Assembly: GCF_034932185.1 (NCBI RefSeq)
Contig: NZ_JAYGHW010000095.1
Location: forward strand, 16,022-80,021
DNA length: 64,000 nt
From: Spirulina sp034932185
GTDB lineage: Bacteria > Cyanobacteriota > Cyanobacteriia > Cyanobacteriales > Spirulinaceae
Reading direction: 5' to 3'
Positions 45,294 through 54,390 of the stretch are shown here, piece by piece. The notes under the pieces were generated by a model that ran no database searches, was not told the DNA's origin, and saw only the letters and a list, made by a program, of their open reading frames with translations. Each line of letters opens with the position of its first letter. Within the stretch, counting starts at the first letter, position 1. Position numbers and translations under genes: made by a program.

Positions 45294-48254
45294 ATGACAC
45301 AGCGACTATTGTGGGCATTGGGGATTGCGGCCCTGTTGAATGGCAATGTTGCGCCCTGTTGGGGTCAAGGGAACGATGAAGCGGGAACAAGGCTTGAGCT
45401 TCAATCCGCCCAGGGTGGGCAAATTGAGGGAGAATTGAAGCCTGAAGATGGAGCAAGCGATCGCCGCCACTATCACCTGTTCACCCTCACGGGCAACACG
45501 GGGGATCAGTTCACGTTTCGGCTCCAAAGTCAGGATTTTGATCCGGTGATCAAAGTGATTGATGCCGCTGGCAATACCCAAGCCTATGATGATCAGGCGG
45601 ATATCAACCTTGACCTCAACAGCCCAAGCTACGATCTCCCCCCAGTGGATGAAGGGAACACGACGGGGCAGAATGAGGGGGCTGAAATTATCGTGACGTT
45701 ACCCGGTTTTGGTCAATATCGGGTGGTTGTCACCACCTTTGCGCCCCAACAGACAGGAACCTATACCCTCACCTGGGAACCCACATCCGCAGAAACAACG
45801 GTTTCGGCGGTTTTCGATGCTCCTGAAACCAATCGGCTGGCCTGGGGGGGCTACCTCTTTGTTCAGGCCGATGAACTGATGACGGCGGGACTCTATGATT
45901 CAGCCCTACCCTTAGCGCAGGAAGCCTTGGCGATCGCCCAAACCAGCCGAGCCGTGCGGGAACTTGGCCCCAATACGCCCACCTTGGCGGCGCATTTTAC
46001 GCAACTTGCAACGATCTACGGCAAGTTGGGGCGCTATGGCGAAGCGGAGGCGATGTATTTTAAATCCTTGGAGATTTGGCGCACGTTTGACGGTGGGATG
46101 TATCGCCAGAGTATATCCGTGGCCCAACTGCTCTCACAATTGGGGGTGCTCTATTTTGCCCAGGGACAGTTTCAGCAGGCGGAAGACTATAGCACCCAAG
46201 CCCTCGCTATTTATCAACAACCGACAGGCCAAAGGGAGCGATGGATTCCAACGGAACTGAATAATCTCGCCGCCGCCTATGCAGCTCAAGGCCGCTATCA
46301 AGACGCGCAACCCTTACTAGAGGAGTCCTTGGCGGTCAATCAGGTTTTACTCCAGGGGGAGCATCCCACCCTCGCGGTGATGATGGGCAATCTTGCCGAT
46401 GTTTATGCCCGTCAAGGCCAATTGACTCAGGCAGAACCGCTCTATCAGGAGGCGATCGCCATGCAACAGCGTCTCTATCGGGATCAGCACCCCGAAATTG
46501 GCCGCAGTCTCCACAAGTTGGCGCGGTTCTATTGGCAGCAAAACCAGTTAGCGGGGGCGATCGCCCCTTTGACCCAAGCCTTGGAAATTGAGGAAGCGAA
46601 CCTCAACCGCTTGCTGGTCATCGGTTCAGAACGGCAAAAACAGGATTATTTCCAAACCGTTGCCCATTCCCTCGATGCAGCCCTTTCTTTCCATTTGCAA
46701 TCTGCCCCTAATCGCCCCGATGCTGCCCGTCTGGCCTTCACCACCCTATTGCGTCGCAAGGGGCGGATTCTTGATGCGGTGAGTGATAATCTCCGTGCCA
46801 TCCAGCAAGATTTGAGTCCAGAAACCCAGCGGTTACTCGAACGGCTCCAGGTGACGCGCCGCCAGATTGCCACGTTGGTATTTGATCCCCCCAGTAACCC
46901 CTCACCGGATTATCAAACGGAAATTACCCGATTGAAGACGGAGGCAGATCACCTGGAGGCCCAACTGGCCCAACGACAACAGGCCCAAGCTGACCCCATC
47001 CCCTCGGTGGCGATCGCCGATGTCCAAGCCCAAATTCCCGACAATGCCGCCCTGCTTGAATTCATCCTCTATCGCCCCTTTGATCCCGCAACGACCGCCG
47101 ATCGTTGGGGGGTTCCCCGTTATGCCGTCTATATTCTGACCGCTGAGGGCGATCTTCAATGGGTAGATCTCGGTTCCGCTGATCTCATTAACGAAAAGAT
47201 TCGCACCTTTACCCGTCGGCTCAAAAGAACAACCAGTGATGGGGCTATGCTCTATCCTACATCCCAAGATTTGTACCAAGCGGTCATGGCTCCAATTTTG
47301 GCGAAGCTAGATCGGCCCGTGGAGCATCTCTTGATCTCTCCCGATGGTCAGTTGAATTTAATTCCCTTTGCGGCATTGGTTAATGACAATGAGCAATATC
47401 TCATTGAGGATTACGAAATTACCTATCTCACCAGTGGTCGAGATTTGTTGCGGAATTTTGAGCAAAGGGAACAGTCCCACGCCCCGATCATTTTGGCGGA
47501 CATTAATTATGGAGAAAACGGAACGGGGGCAAGCGATTCGGCTCAACCTGGCCAGCGTCGCGCCTCCGGTCTTGACTTCACGATGACGGCCCTTGCTAAT
47601 ACTGCCGTAGAGGGGGCAGAAATTCAGCAACTTTTTCCCGATGCTCAACTGCTCACCCAAAATGCGGCGACAGAAAATGCGGTGAAAGCCACCAAAAGTC
47701 CGGAGATTTTACATATTGCCACCCATGGTTTTTTCCTCCATCTTCCCCCCACAATGCCTGCTGACCTAACAACACAGTTTTTCACCACCGATGAGTTGGG
47801 CGATCGCCCCGCGCTTTCCGCCGCTGAAAACCCTTTGCTCCGTTCCGGTTTAGCCCTCGCTGGGTTCAATCAACGGCAGAGTGGTACGGAAGATGGTGTC
47901 CTCACTGCCTTGGAGGTGGCGGGCTTAAACCTCTATGGCACAAAGCTCACCGTCCTTTCTGCCTGTGATACAGGTGTGGGGGAAGTGGCCAATGGTGAGG
48001 GGGTCTATGGTTTGCGTCGCGCCCTGATCATTGCTGGTTCAGAAAGTCAGGTGATGAGCCTCTGGCAAGTAGATGATGCGGGTACTCAGGCATTAATGGT
48101 GGCCTATTACCAAAACCTCAAAGCCGGTTTAGGCCGTAGTGAAGCCCTCCGTCAAGTCCAGTTAAATTTCCTCAACAGTGAGCAGTACAGCGCTCCCTAT
48201 TTTTGGGCAGCGTTTATTCCTTCGGGGAATTGGCGATCGCTTGAGGGGAAGTAG
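45294..48254 (+). CDS. Exported TPR-CHAT caspase-like protease with PPC domain
   Basis: The 986-residue protein starts with a signal peptide (MTQRLLWALGIAALLNGNVA). A pre-peptidase C-terminal (PPC-like) beta domain follows at ~35-165 (FTLTGNTGDQFTFRLQSQ). At least six TPRs span ~180-430 (YGKLGRYGEAEAMYFKSLEI and relatives). A helical linker precedes the C-terminal CHAT domain (~690-980). The caspase dyad is intact: histidine in EILHIATHGFF and cysteine in LTVLSACDTGVGE. CHAT-TPR proteins are relatives of separase and caspases; here the location should be extracytoplasmic. Confidence 0.9.
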   Translation: MTQRLLWALGIAALLNGNVAPCWGQGNDEAGTRLELQSAQGGQIEGELKPEDGASDRRHYHLFTLTGNTGDQFTFRLQSQDFDPVIKVIDAAGNTQAYDDQADINLDLNSPSYDLPPVDEGNTTGQNEGAEIIVTLPGFGQYRVVVTTFAPQQTGTYTLTWEPTSAETTVSAVFDAPETNRLAWGGYLFVQADELMTAGLYDSALPLAQEALAIAQTSRAVRELGPNTPTLAAHFTQLATIYGKLGRYGEAEAMYFKSLEIWRTFDGGMYRQSISVAQLLSQLGVLYFAQGQFQQAEDYSTQALAIYQQPTGQRERWIPTELNNLAAAYAAQGRYQDAQPLLEESLAVNQVLLQGEHPTLAVMMGNLADVYARQGQLTQAEPLYQEAIAMQQRLYRDQHPEIGRSLHKLARFYWQQNQLAGAIAPLTQALEIEEANLNRLLVIGSERQKQDYFQTVAHSLDAALSFHLQSAPNRPDAARLAFTTLLRRKGRILDAVSDNLRAIQQDLSPETQRLLERLQVTRRQIATLVFDPPSNPSPDYQTEITRLKTEADHLEAQLAQRQQAQADPIPSVAIADVQAQIPDNAALLEFILYRPFDPATTADRWGVPRYAVYILTAEGDLQWVDLGSADLINEKIRTFTRRLKRTTSDGAMLYPTSQDLYQAVMAPILAKLDRPVEHLLISPDGQLNLIPFAALVNDNEQYLIEDYEITYLTSGRDLLRNFEQREQSHAPIILADINYGENGTGASDSAQPGQRRASGLDFTMTALANTAVEGAEIQQLFPDAQLLTQNAATENAVKATKSPEILHIATHGFFLHLPPTMPADLTTQFFTTDELGDRPALSAAENPLLRSGLALAGFNQRQSGTEDGVLTALEVAGLNLYGTKLTVLSACDTGVGEVANGEGVYGLRRALIIAGSESQVMSLWQVDDAGTQALMVAYYQNLKAGLGRSEALRQVQLNFLNSEQYSAPYFWAAFIPSGNWRSLEGK

Positions 48255-48267
48255 GAAGTGGGAAGTG
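48247..48267. repeat. Short tandem heptamer repeat (GGAAGTR)x3
   Basis: GGAAGTA, GGAAGTG and GGAAGTG run directly from the stop codon of the CHAT gene. This is the same class as the heptamers at 9790, 24801 and 50572. Confidence 0.85.
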
Positions 48268-48293
48268 AGGGATTTTTGAAATGCCTTGGTGTA

Positions 48294-48315
48294 GGGGCGA
48301 AAAATTTTTCGCCCC
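48294..48315. repeat. GGGGCGAAA hairpin element (copy 4 of 6)
   Basis: A perfect 11-bp inverted repeat (GGGGCGAAAAA/TTTTTCGCCCC) lies between the convergent CHAT and pepP genes, a position suited to bidirectional termination. Confidence 0.8.
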
Positions 48316-48396
48316 AAGCCGATTGGGTATCCAATCTAGCCAATTTCACCATACTTTCTGACGACCCAATTTTTCTCCCTACTCCCTCCTCTCTTC

Positions 48397-49689
48397 TCAT
48401 TTAGGAACGGCCGCTGTTAACACTTCATTCCCCGTAGCGGTAACGAGGACATCATCTTCGATGCGGATGCCAATGCCGCGCCATTCCGGGGGAATTTCTG
48501 GCTGGCCTTCGGCGGGTTCGAGGGTGGGGCTGATGTAGAGGCCGGGTTCAACGGTGACGAGGTTGCCCGGTTGGAGGGTGGCCCATTGTTCCGCTGTAGC
48601 TTTGTAATGGCCCGCATCATGGACATCTAACCCCAACCAATGGCCCGTCCGGTGCATATAAAAGGGCTTATATTTTTCCTCGGCAATGATTTCCTCTAAA
48701 TCCCCTTGCAATAAACCTAAATCTAATAAACCTTGGACTAAAACACACACCGCCATCTCATGAAATTCGTTGTATGCCTTGCCTGCTTGCACTTCTTCAA
48801 TGGCTTTTAATTGGGCGGCTAATACCAGTTCATACAAAGCCTGCTGCTGTTTGGACATTTGGCCATTTATGGGGAACGTGCGGGTAATATCAGCGTTGTA
48901 ATACTGATAGCAAGCCCCCGCATCAATGAGCAGGAGATCGCCCTCGTTTAAACAGCGATCGTTGTTGATGTAGTGGAGAATGCAACCATTGGCCCCGCCG
49001 GCCACAATGGAGGGATAGGCAGAGGTGGCTCCGTGGCGGGCAAAGGTGTATTCAATTTCTGCCTGTACTTGGTATTCATAAACCCCCGGTTTGGCCAGAT
49101 CCTTGGCCCGTTGGTGGGCTTCGACGGAAATATCGACGGCTTTGCGGATCAGGTTCAATTCCGCTGCACTTTTGACCAAGCGTTGGGGATGGAGGAGAAA
49201 GCTGGGGTCATCAATGCCCGTGGGGCCGTAGCCGTTTTTGGGATAGAGGGCGAGGCAGCGTTGCCAGTGGCCGAGGATTTTTTGGTTGAGGGATTCGTTG
49301 TGGCCGAAATGGTAGTAGAGGCGATCGCTCTTGGCTAAATATTGCGGTAAATGTTCGTTGAGTTCGCCAATGGGGTAGACGGCATCGGCTCCATATTCCG
49401 TTTGGGCGGCCTCTACGCCGGTAACGTAGCCCGTCCAGGTTTCTTTAGCGGGGTCTTTGGGTTGGACAAAGAGGATAAAACGGTGTTCTTCGTGATGGGG
49501 GGCAAAGACGGCGATCGCCTCTGGCTCATTAAACCCGGTTAAATAATAAAAATCACTATCTTGGCGGAAGGGATAATCCACATCCTTATGCATCACAGCG
49601 AGGGGCGCACTGGGAAAAATGGCTGTGCCTTGGCCCAGTTTGGCCATGAGGCGATCGCGCCTTTGCTGATATTCGGTTGCGTCAATCAT
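48397..49689 (-). CDS. pepP: Xaa-Pro aminopeptidase (aminopeptidase P, M24B)
   Basis: The protein has 430 residues from MIDATEYQQRRDRLMAKLGQ at 49689. The N-terminal domain (FRQDSDFYYLTGFNEPEA) is typical of PepP. The metal ligands are in LLIDAGACYQYYNADITRTF (two Asp), MHRTGHWLGLDVHD (His), VTVEPGLYIS (Glu) and GIRIEDDVLVT (Glu). It removes N-terminal residues preceding proline. It is a single minus-strand gene. Confidence 0.95.
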   Translation of the reverse strand: MIDATEYQQRRDRLMAKLGQGTAIFPSAPLAVMHKDVDYPFRQDSDFYYLTGFNEPEAIAVFAPHHEEHRFILFVQPKDPAKETWTGYVTGVEAAQTEYGADAVYPIGELNEHLPQYLAKSDRLYYHFGHNESLNQKILGHWQRCLALYPKNGYGPTGIDDPSFLLHPQRLVKSAAELNLIRKAVDISVEAHQRAKDLAKPGVYEYQVQAEIEYTFARHGATSAYPSIVAGGANGCILHYINNDRCLNEGDLLLIDAGACYQYYNADITRTFPINGQMSKQQQALYELVLAAQLKAIEEVQAGKAYNEFHEMAVCVLVQGLLDLGLLQGDLEEIIAEEKYKPFYMHRTGHWLGLDVHDAGHYKATAEQWATLQPGNLVTVEPGLYISPTLEPAEGQPEIPPEWRGIGIRIEDDVLVTATGNEVLTAAVPK

Positions 49690-49868
49690 TGCAATCAAAG
49701 AATTTGAGTGTGAATCCGGAGAGAAAGCGTCTGTTCCAAATTCTAGCCGATGTTTGCCCAGACCTTATTCTTTCGCCCACTGGAAAAATGCGGTAGATTG
49801 TTCCTAAAGTTCCGCTAAAATACCCCTACAGCATTCATCCCTCGATCATCAACTACCCCCCATTGCCC

Positions 49869-50312
49869 ATGAATCGCGCTCGACTGAACCCCGGAATTAT
49901 TGTGGCTTGGCTTGTGCTCCTAGCCGGTTGCGAGTTTCTCAATTCGGTGAATCCCCTCGCAACCCCTGATGATGGCACATTTGCCCCCGTCGCCACAGAT
50001 CCCAATGCCGTTCCCACGGATCCCAATGCTGCCCCCACAGCCCCCGCAACGACCCCCGTCACGGTTCCGCCCTCCGCAACCCCCTTCCGGGATGCGGTGA
50101 ATAAGGCAATGGCTGCGGCCACGGCGGTGCAATCGGCTCAGGATCAAGCGGCTTGGCAGGCGGTGGCGGTGCAATGGCAAGAGGCGATCGCCCTCATGCA
50201 GCAAGTTCCTGCCGATGACCCCAACTACGCCACAGCCCAAGCCAAGGTCACGGAATACACCGGCTATCTCCAATACGCCCAACAAAATGCAGCCGCTCCA
50301 GCCGCTCAATAA
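49869..50312 (+). CDS. Small lipoprotein of unknown function
   Basis: The protein has 147 residues from the ATG at 49869; a TTG two codons earlier is less likely. It has a signal peptide with the perfect lipobox LVLLAGC, a disordered Pro/Thr/Asp linker (residues ~25-70) and an alanine-rich helical end (DQAAWQAVAVQWQEAIALMQ). I recall the helical part, with QW..A..LM..VP..DPNYA.AQ.K..EY, from many cyanobacterial proteins, where it looks like a small helical-bundle module. It is presumably membrane-anchored. Confidence 0.7.
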   Translation: MNRARLNPGIIVAWLVLLAGCEFLNSVNPLATPDDGTFAPVATDPNAVPTDPNAAPTAPATTPVTVPPSATPFRDAVNKAMAAATAVQSAQDQAAWQAVAVQWQEAIALMQQVPADDPNYATAQAKVTEYTGYLQYAQQNAAAPAAQ

Positions 50313-50446
50313 TCGCCTTTGTTGGGGAAGTTGTTGAGCCTGACGGGGGCCAGGGGAAATTTTTTTGAATGTCTCAAAGTTCTAAAAAAAAATTTTCATC
50401 CCATTGGCCCCATTGGCGAATTTTTCTGTTATAGTAAGAACAACGA

Positions 50447-50523
<77 letters not shown>

Positions 50524-50533
50524 AATTTAAAAG

Positions 50534-50564
50534 CGAGAAGTTCTTTTAAGAGCTTCTCGTTTTT
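50534..50564 (+). terminator. Rho-independent-type terminator after tRNA-fMet
   Basis: CGAGAAG (50534-50540) pairs with CTTCTCG (50553-50559), followed by five T. It starts 11 bases after the tRNA end, on the same strand. Confidence 0.85.
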
Positions 50565-50571
50565 GCGTTGG

Positions 50572-50591
50572 GGGGAATGGGGAATGGGGAA
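50572..50591. repeat. Short tandem heptamer repeat (GGGGAAT)x3
   Basis: GGGGAAT, GGGGAAT and GGGGAAC lie in tandem between the tRNA terminator and a palindrome. Confidence 0.8.
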
Positions 50592-50615
50592 CAGAAAATA
50601 TTTTGGAGGTGTGGA

Positions 50616-50635
50616 GGGCGAAAAATTTTTCGCCC
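50616..50635. repeat. GGGGCGAAA hairpin element (copy 5 of 6)
   Basis: GGGCGAAAAA and TTTTTCGCCC are perfectly complementary and run on into CCTACA on the right. It lies between the convergent tRNA-fMet and glcF genes and is followed at about 50646 by CCCCCCTTTTTAAGGGG, part of the other G/C-run family. Confidence 0.8.
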
Positions 50636-50676
50636 CTACATCCAAGCCCCCCTTTTTAAGGGGTTGGGGGAGCTTC

Positions 50677-52062
50677 CTATTCCCCCAACCCTACTCCCCG
50701 AATCGCCCGATCCAACAACTCCACAGGATGAAGCACCGGCACAGCATCTTCTCGACCTCGCAAATGTTTGCGAATCTGTAAACCACAGCCGGGATTGGGG
50801 GAGGCGATCGCCACCGCCCCCGTATTCAGCAAATTCGCCACCTTTTGCCGTCCCAACTCATCCGCCACCTCCGGCTGCAACAGATTGTAAACCCCCGCAC
50901 TGCCACAACACAGCGCCGCATCCAGGGGTTCCCGCAACGTCACCCCCGGAATTTGCCGTAACAATTGGCGAGGCTGCACCGAAATCCGCTGACCATGAAG
51001 CAAATGGCAAGCATCCTGATACACCACCGCTAATTCCCCCTCAGTTAAGGGCGAAAGGGGAGCCGTTAACCCCACTGCCGCGAGAAACTCATGGACATCC
51101 CGCACCTGAGCCGAAAACGCCTCCCCCTTGGCGTGGTAGACCGGATCATGGCGCAAAATATGGCCGTATTCCTTCAAGGTATGACCACAGCCCGCCGCAT
51201 TGATAATGATGTAGTCCAGGTCTAAATCTGCGAAACTATCCACCATTTGCCGGGCGAGGGCCGCTGCTTGCTCTTCCTGGCCTTGGTGGGCCGGGAGGGC
51301 GGCGCAACAGCCTTGGGTTTTGGGAATCACCACCTCGCAACCATTGGCAGTTAACACCCGCGCCGTTGCCCCATTCACAGGGGAGAAAAATAATTGCTGG
51401 ACACAACCCAACACCATCCCCACCCGATAGCGTTTTTCCCCCTGAGCGGGAATCACATCGGGCAAGGGCGCACCGAAAATCATTTCCCAAGTGAGCGAGG
51501 GGAGAATTGATTCCATCGCGCCCCAACGGGGAAAGAAGCGGTTTAATAAACCCGTTTTCCGCACAAGGGCCTGTAACCCGGAACCCTGATAGAGCCACAG
51601 CACGAGGAGCAGGGGCCGCAACCGGGCCGGGTAGGGGAAAAGATTAAAAATCACCCCACGGAGGAACCGCTCCCAGGGGTTACGGGGTTGGTTGCGCTCC
51701 ACTTGGGGACGGGTGGCGGCGATCAGTTTGTCGTATTGGACACCGGAGGGACAGGTGGAGACGCAGGCTAAACAGCCGAGACAACTGTCGAAATGTTGGG
51801 TGGTGGCTTGATTTAAGGGGGCTTCACCTTTGTTGATCGCATCCATGAGGTAAATGCGCCCCCGAGGGGAATCCATTTCTTTACCGATGACGCGATAGCT
51901 GGGGCAGGTGGAGAGGCAGAAACCGCAGTGAATGCAGGTGTTGATCAGGTCGGGGCGGGGGGGGTCTTGGGGATCAAATCCGTGGCCTGGGGGGGCGGTG
52001 ATCCCGGCATCGAGGGGGGCAGGGAGGAAGGTTTTGGGATCGGTGGAGTTGCTTGTGACCAT
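50677..52062 (-). CDS. glcF: Glycolate oxidase iron-sulfur subunit GlcF
   Basis: The 461-residue protein has two N-terminal 4Fe-4S motifs (CIHCGFCLSTCP and CLGCLACVSTCP). Two CCG-type heterodisulfide-reductase-like domains follow (KTQGCCAALPAHQGQ and DAALCCGSAGVYNL). It works with GlcD/GlcE in oxidising photorespiratory glycolate to glyoxylate. No glcD or glcE is in the window, as is common in cyanobacteria where these genes are dispersed. It is a single minus-strand gene. Confidence 0.93.
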   Translation of the reverse strand: MVTSNSTDPKTFLPAPLDAGITAPPGHGFDPQDPPRPDLINTCIHCGFCLSTCPSYRVIGKEMDSPRGRIYLMDAINKGEAPLNQATTQHFDSCLGCLACVSTCPSGVQYDKLIAATRPQVERNQPRNPWERFLRGVIFNLFPYPARLRPLLLVLWLYQGSGLQALVRKTGLLNRFFPRWGAMESILPSLTWEMIFGAPLPDVIPAQGEKRYRVGMVLGCVQQLFFSPVNGATARVLTANGCEVVIPKTQGCCAALPAHQGQEEQAAALARQMVDSFADLDLDYIIINAAGCGHTLKEYGHILRHDPVYHAKGEAFSAQVRDVHEFLAAVGLTAPLSPLTEGELAVVYQDACHLLHGQRISVQPRQLLRQIPGVTLREPLDAALCCGSAGVYNLLQPEVADELGRQKVANLLNTGAVAIASPNPGCGLQIRKHLRGREDAVPVLHPVELLDRAIRGVGLGE

Positions 52063-52191
52063 GGGGGAGAATCAACGGGTTAGGCGGGGTAGGGCAATGT
52101 TCATGAATCCTTGAAAATTGCTATGGTTTCCCAGTTTAACAAGCTCTTTGGGGGAGGGGGTGAGGAAAAAGCAATTAGCCCGAAACGAGGC

Positions 52192-52219
52192 GTAGGGGCG
52201 AAAAATTCTTCGCCCCTAC
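52192..52219. repeat. GGGGCGAAA hairpin element (copy 6 of 6)
   Basis: GTAGGGGCGAAAAA and TTCTTCGCCCCTAC form an inverted repeat with one mismatch, located between the divergent glcF and patatin genes. Confidence 0.8.
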
Positions 52220-52315
52220 ATTACCCTTGGTTCAGAAAAATTGAGGGGTGGGGGCTATGGGTTGGGACAAACGCTTAATATCCTAGTAGCGAAGTTAAAG
52301 ATGGGGTGAGGCGGG

Positions 52316-53458
52316 ATGACGTTTAAAATTCTCTGTATTGATGGCGGCGGGATGCGGGGGGTGCTGGCGGCTCAGTTGTTGAAGTTGATTGAGGCGGAGT
52401 TGGTGCGGCTGACGGGTAAACGCTTGCATCAATATTTTGACCTGATTGCGGGTACATCCAGCGGTTCGATTATTGCGGCGAATTTGATTTTGGGCAAAAG
52501 TGCGGCGCAGGTGTTGGATCTGTTTATCCACAATGGCCGGCGGATTTTTCCCTATTGGGGGACTTGGGGGTATTTTTCGCCCCAACGGTTGCCGTTGATT
52601 TTTCGCCATGGGTTATCGGCTCCGAAGTTTGCCCATACGGGACTGGCGGCGGTGTTGCGGGAGCATTTGGGACAGCGATCGCTCTCTGATTTTGAACGCC
52701 AAACCCCGAAGCTGCTGATCCCCACCTATGACACGATGCTCCGCCATCCGGTGATCTTCAAAACCTGGGAATCGGCTTGGTATAGCAAAATTCGTCTGTG
52801 GGAGGCGGTGCTTTGCTCTGCTTCGGCTCCGACGTTTTTCCCTTCTTATTTTTTGCCGGTGGGGGGCTATAGTGGTTCGTTCATTGATGGGGGGGTAGCG
52901 GCCAATAACCCCACCACCTGCGCCATTACTTCAGCGTTGCGTCTAGGCTATACCCTCAAGGATCTGCGGGTGCTGTCCATCGGTACGGGGGAAAGTGCCA
53001 CGGGCTACCCCTATAAGGAAACGCAACATTGGGGTTTAAGCCAGTGGGCGGCGCGGATTTTAGATGTGTTGATGGATGGGCCTCAAGATGTGATGGAGCA
53101 GACGGCGCAACAGATTGTGACATTGGGCGATCGCTACCCCAACCATTACCTCCGGTTACAACCCAAACTCTCGAATCTCTTTCTCGATCATGTCCTCGAT
53201 GAGGAGCTACGGCAGGAGTTAAGCCTCGCCCTCAAGGGTAAGCGGCCCCAAGTGCGCGAAGATATCGACGATGCCAGCCCGGAAAATATTGCGGTGTTAA
53301 AAACGCTAGCCCAAGGTTATTTTAAGAATCAACGGCTCCGGATTCCCGTTTCCTATACTGAAACGACGAATACGACAATTACTGAAGCCTTTGAGGTGTG
53401 GGTGAGCAGTTCTGTCACCTCGCCACGGGATGGTTTTGCGATGGAGGAATGGTCTTGA
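52316..53458 (+). CDS. Patatin-like phospholipase
   Basis: The protein has 380 residues from MTFKILCIDGGGMRGVLAAQ, with GAGGCGG 5 bases before the ATG. The catalytic elements are complete: oxyanion loop DGGGMRG, nucleophile GTSSGSI and Asp in FIDGGVAANNP. It hydrolyses acyl chains of membrane lipids. It has no signal peptide, so it is cytoplasmic or peripheral. The CBASS patatin effector CapV has a similar core, but no cyclic-nucleotide synthase is next to it. The last codons overlap the L,D-transpeptidase gene. Confidence 0.92.
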   Translation: MTFKILCIDGGGMRGVLAAQLLKLIEAELVRLTGKRLHQYFDLIAGTSSGSIIAANLILGKSAAQVLDLFIHNGRRIFPYWGTWGYFSPQRLPLIFRHGLSAPKFAHTGLAAVLREHLGQRSLSDFERQTPKLLIPTYDTMLRHPVIFKTWESAWYSKIRLWEAVLCSASAPTFFPSYFLPVGGYSGSFIDGGVAANNPTTCAITSALRLGYTLKDLRVLSIGTGESATGYPYKETQHWGLSQWAARILDVLMDGPQDVMEQTAQQIVTLGDRYPNHYLRLQPKLSNLFLDHVLDEELRQELSLALKGKRPQVREDIDDASPENIAVLKTLAQGYFKNQRLRIPVSYTETTNTTITEAFEVWVSSSVTSPRDGFAMEEWS

Positions 53459-53979
53459 AATACAGGGTTTGGCTAGGGGCAATGTTTTTGGGGTTGACGC
53501 TGGCTCAACCCGCAGCGGGGAAGCCGGAAATTATTCTTTCGGCAGGGGTGGAGATTCCGGCTTTGGGGTCGAGGGGGGATTTTTTACCCCAGGCGGATCG
53601 GTTGGTGTTGCGGTTGGGCGATCGCCTTGTGGATTATTACGAAGGGGAAATGCTGGTCGTCTCCTACCCTGTGGCGGTGGGGCGGGCGGGCTGGGAAACC
53701 CCCACGGGGGAGTTTCAGGTGCAGCAATTGGTGGTGAATCCGGTGTGGCAACATCCCTTTACGGGGGCGATCGTTCCTCCTGGCCCGGATAATCCTTTGG
53801 GGGCGCGTTGGATTGGGTTTTGGAGTGATGGGGAGAATTTTATTGGTTTCCACGGCACGCCGGATGAGCAGTTAATTGGTCAAGCGGTTTCCCATGGCTG
53901 TGTGAGGATGCGGAACCGGGATATTATCGCCTTGTTTGATCGGGTTTCGGTGGGAACGGTGGTGATTGTGGAGCCTTAA
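53449..53979 (+). CDS. Exported L,D-transpeptidase (YkuD domain)
   Basis: This is a 176-residue protein with a signal peptide (RVWLGAMFLGLTLAQPAAG) and a YkuD domain. The catalytic stretch is intact: FIGFHGTP, then SHGCVRMRN with the nucleophile Cys. It cross-links or anchors peptidoglycan. The start is uncertain: ATG at 53449 has GGAGG only one base upstream, while an in-frame TTG at 53455 has ideal 7-base spacing and overlaps the patatin stop (TTGA). The overlap with the phospholipase gene implies coupled expression. Confidence 0.88.
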   Translation: MVLKYRVWLGAMFLGLTLAQPAAGKPEIILSAGVEIPALGSRGDFLPQADRLVLRLGDRLVDYYEGEMLVVSYPVAVGRAGWETPTGEFQVQQLVVNPVWQHPFTGAIVPPGPDNPLGARWIGFWSDGENFIGFHGTPDEQLIGQAVSHGCVRMRNRDIIALFDRVSVGTVVIVEP

Positions 53980-53983
53980 ATGG

Positions 53984-54045
53984 AGAAACCGGGTTGTTTG
54001 CATTGGCTCGTTTTGCCGCTACATCCTCACAAAAACCCGGTTTCT
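53984..54045. repeat. 62-bp palindrome-ended dispersed element, copy B
   Basis: It begins AGAAACCGGGTTG and ends AAAACCCGGTTTCT. It differs from copy C (54666-54727) at only 3 of 62 positions and has the same orientation. It begins 4 bases after the transpeptidase stop codon. Together with copy C it brackets the DUF433/DUF5615 pair. Confidence 0.9.
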
Positions 54046-54063
54046 ATTGTGTATGAGGTGAAA

Positions 54064-54390
54064 TTAGAAATCTCCAATTTCGATCACTTGTCCTGCCTTA
54101 ATCGTGCTAATTGCGGTGCGAGCATTGGGCATCAGGGGCAATAAATCGGGTAGCCGATTACTGCGGGAAACTAGAACAATTACAGCTACGCCAGCTTGGT
54201 TTAAGTTTTGTTGATGCCGCAAATTTTGATCTGTTGTCAGTAGAATGGTGAAGCCATTTTGATTCATGAGTCGCAATAATTCACCATTCTTTTTCCCTGA
54301 CCATCCCATCTCAACAACAGTGTGAATTTCATAATCAGGAATTTCACGCTTTAAGGGACGTGGGGCGCATTCATCAAGTAGGATTCGCAT
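54064..54390 (-). CDS. DUF5615 PIN-like toxin
   Basis: The 108-residue protein begins MRILLDECAPRPLKREIPDY and contains ILLTTDQNLRHQQNL, the acidic motifs of the DUF5615 PIN-like family (LLDE and TTD). It is predicted to be an RNA-cleaving toxin. Its ATG overlaps the end of the DUF433 antitoxin gene by 17 bases, the usual arrangement for this pair. Confidence 0.85.
   Translation of the reverse strand: MRILLDECAPRPLKREIPDYEIHTVVEMGWSGKKNGELLRLMNQNGFTILLTTDQNLRHQQNLNQAGVAVIVLVSRSNRLPDLLPLMPNARTAISTIKAGQVIEIGDF

Noticed and set aside
50568..51203. A proline-rich 211-codon frame opposite glcF
   Set aside because: It is an antisense shadow, starting in a hairpin element and heptamer repeat.
52316..53458. 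Patatin gene as a CBASS (CapV) effector
   Set aside because: There is no cGAS/DncV-like nucleotidyltransferase, E1/E2 or JAB gene adjacent; the neighbours are glcF and an L,D-transpeptidase.
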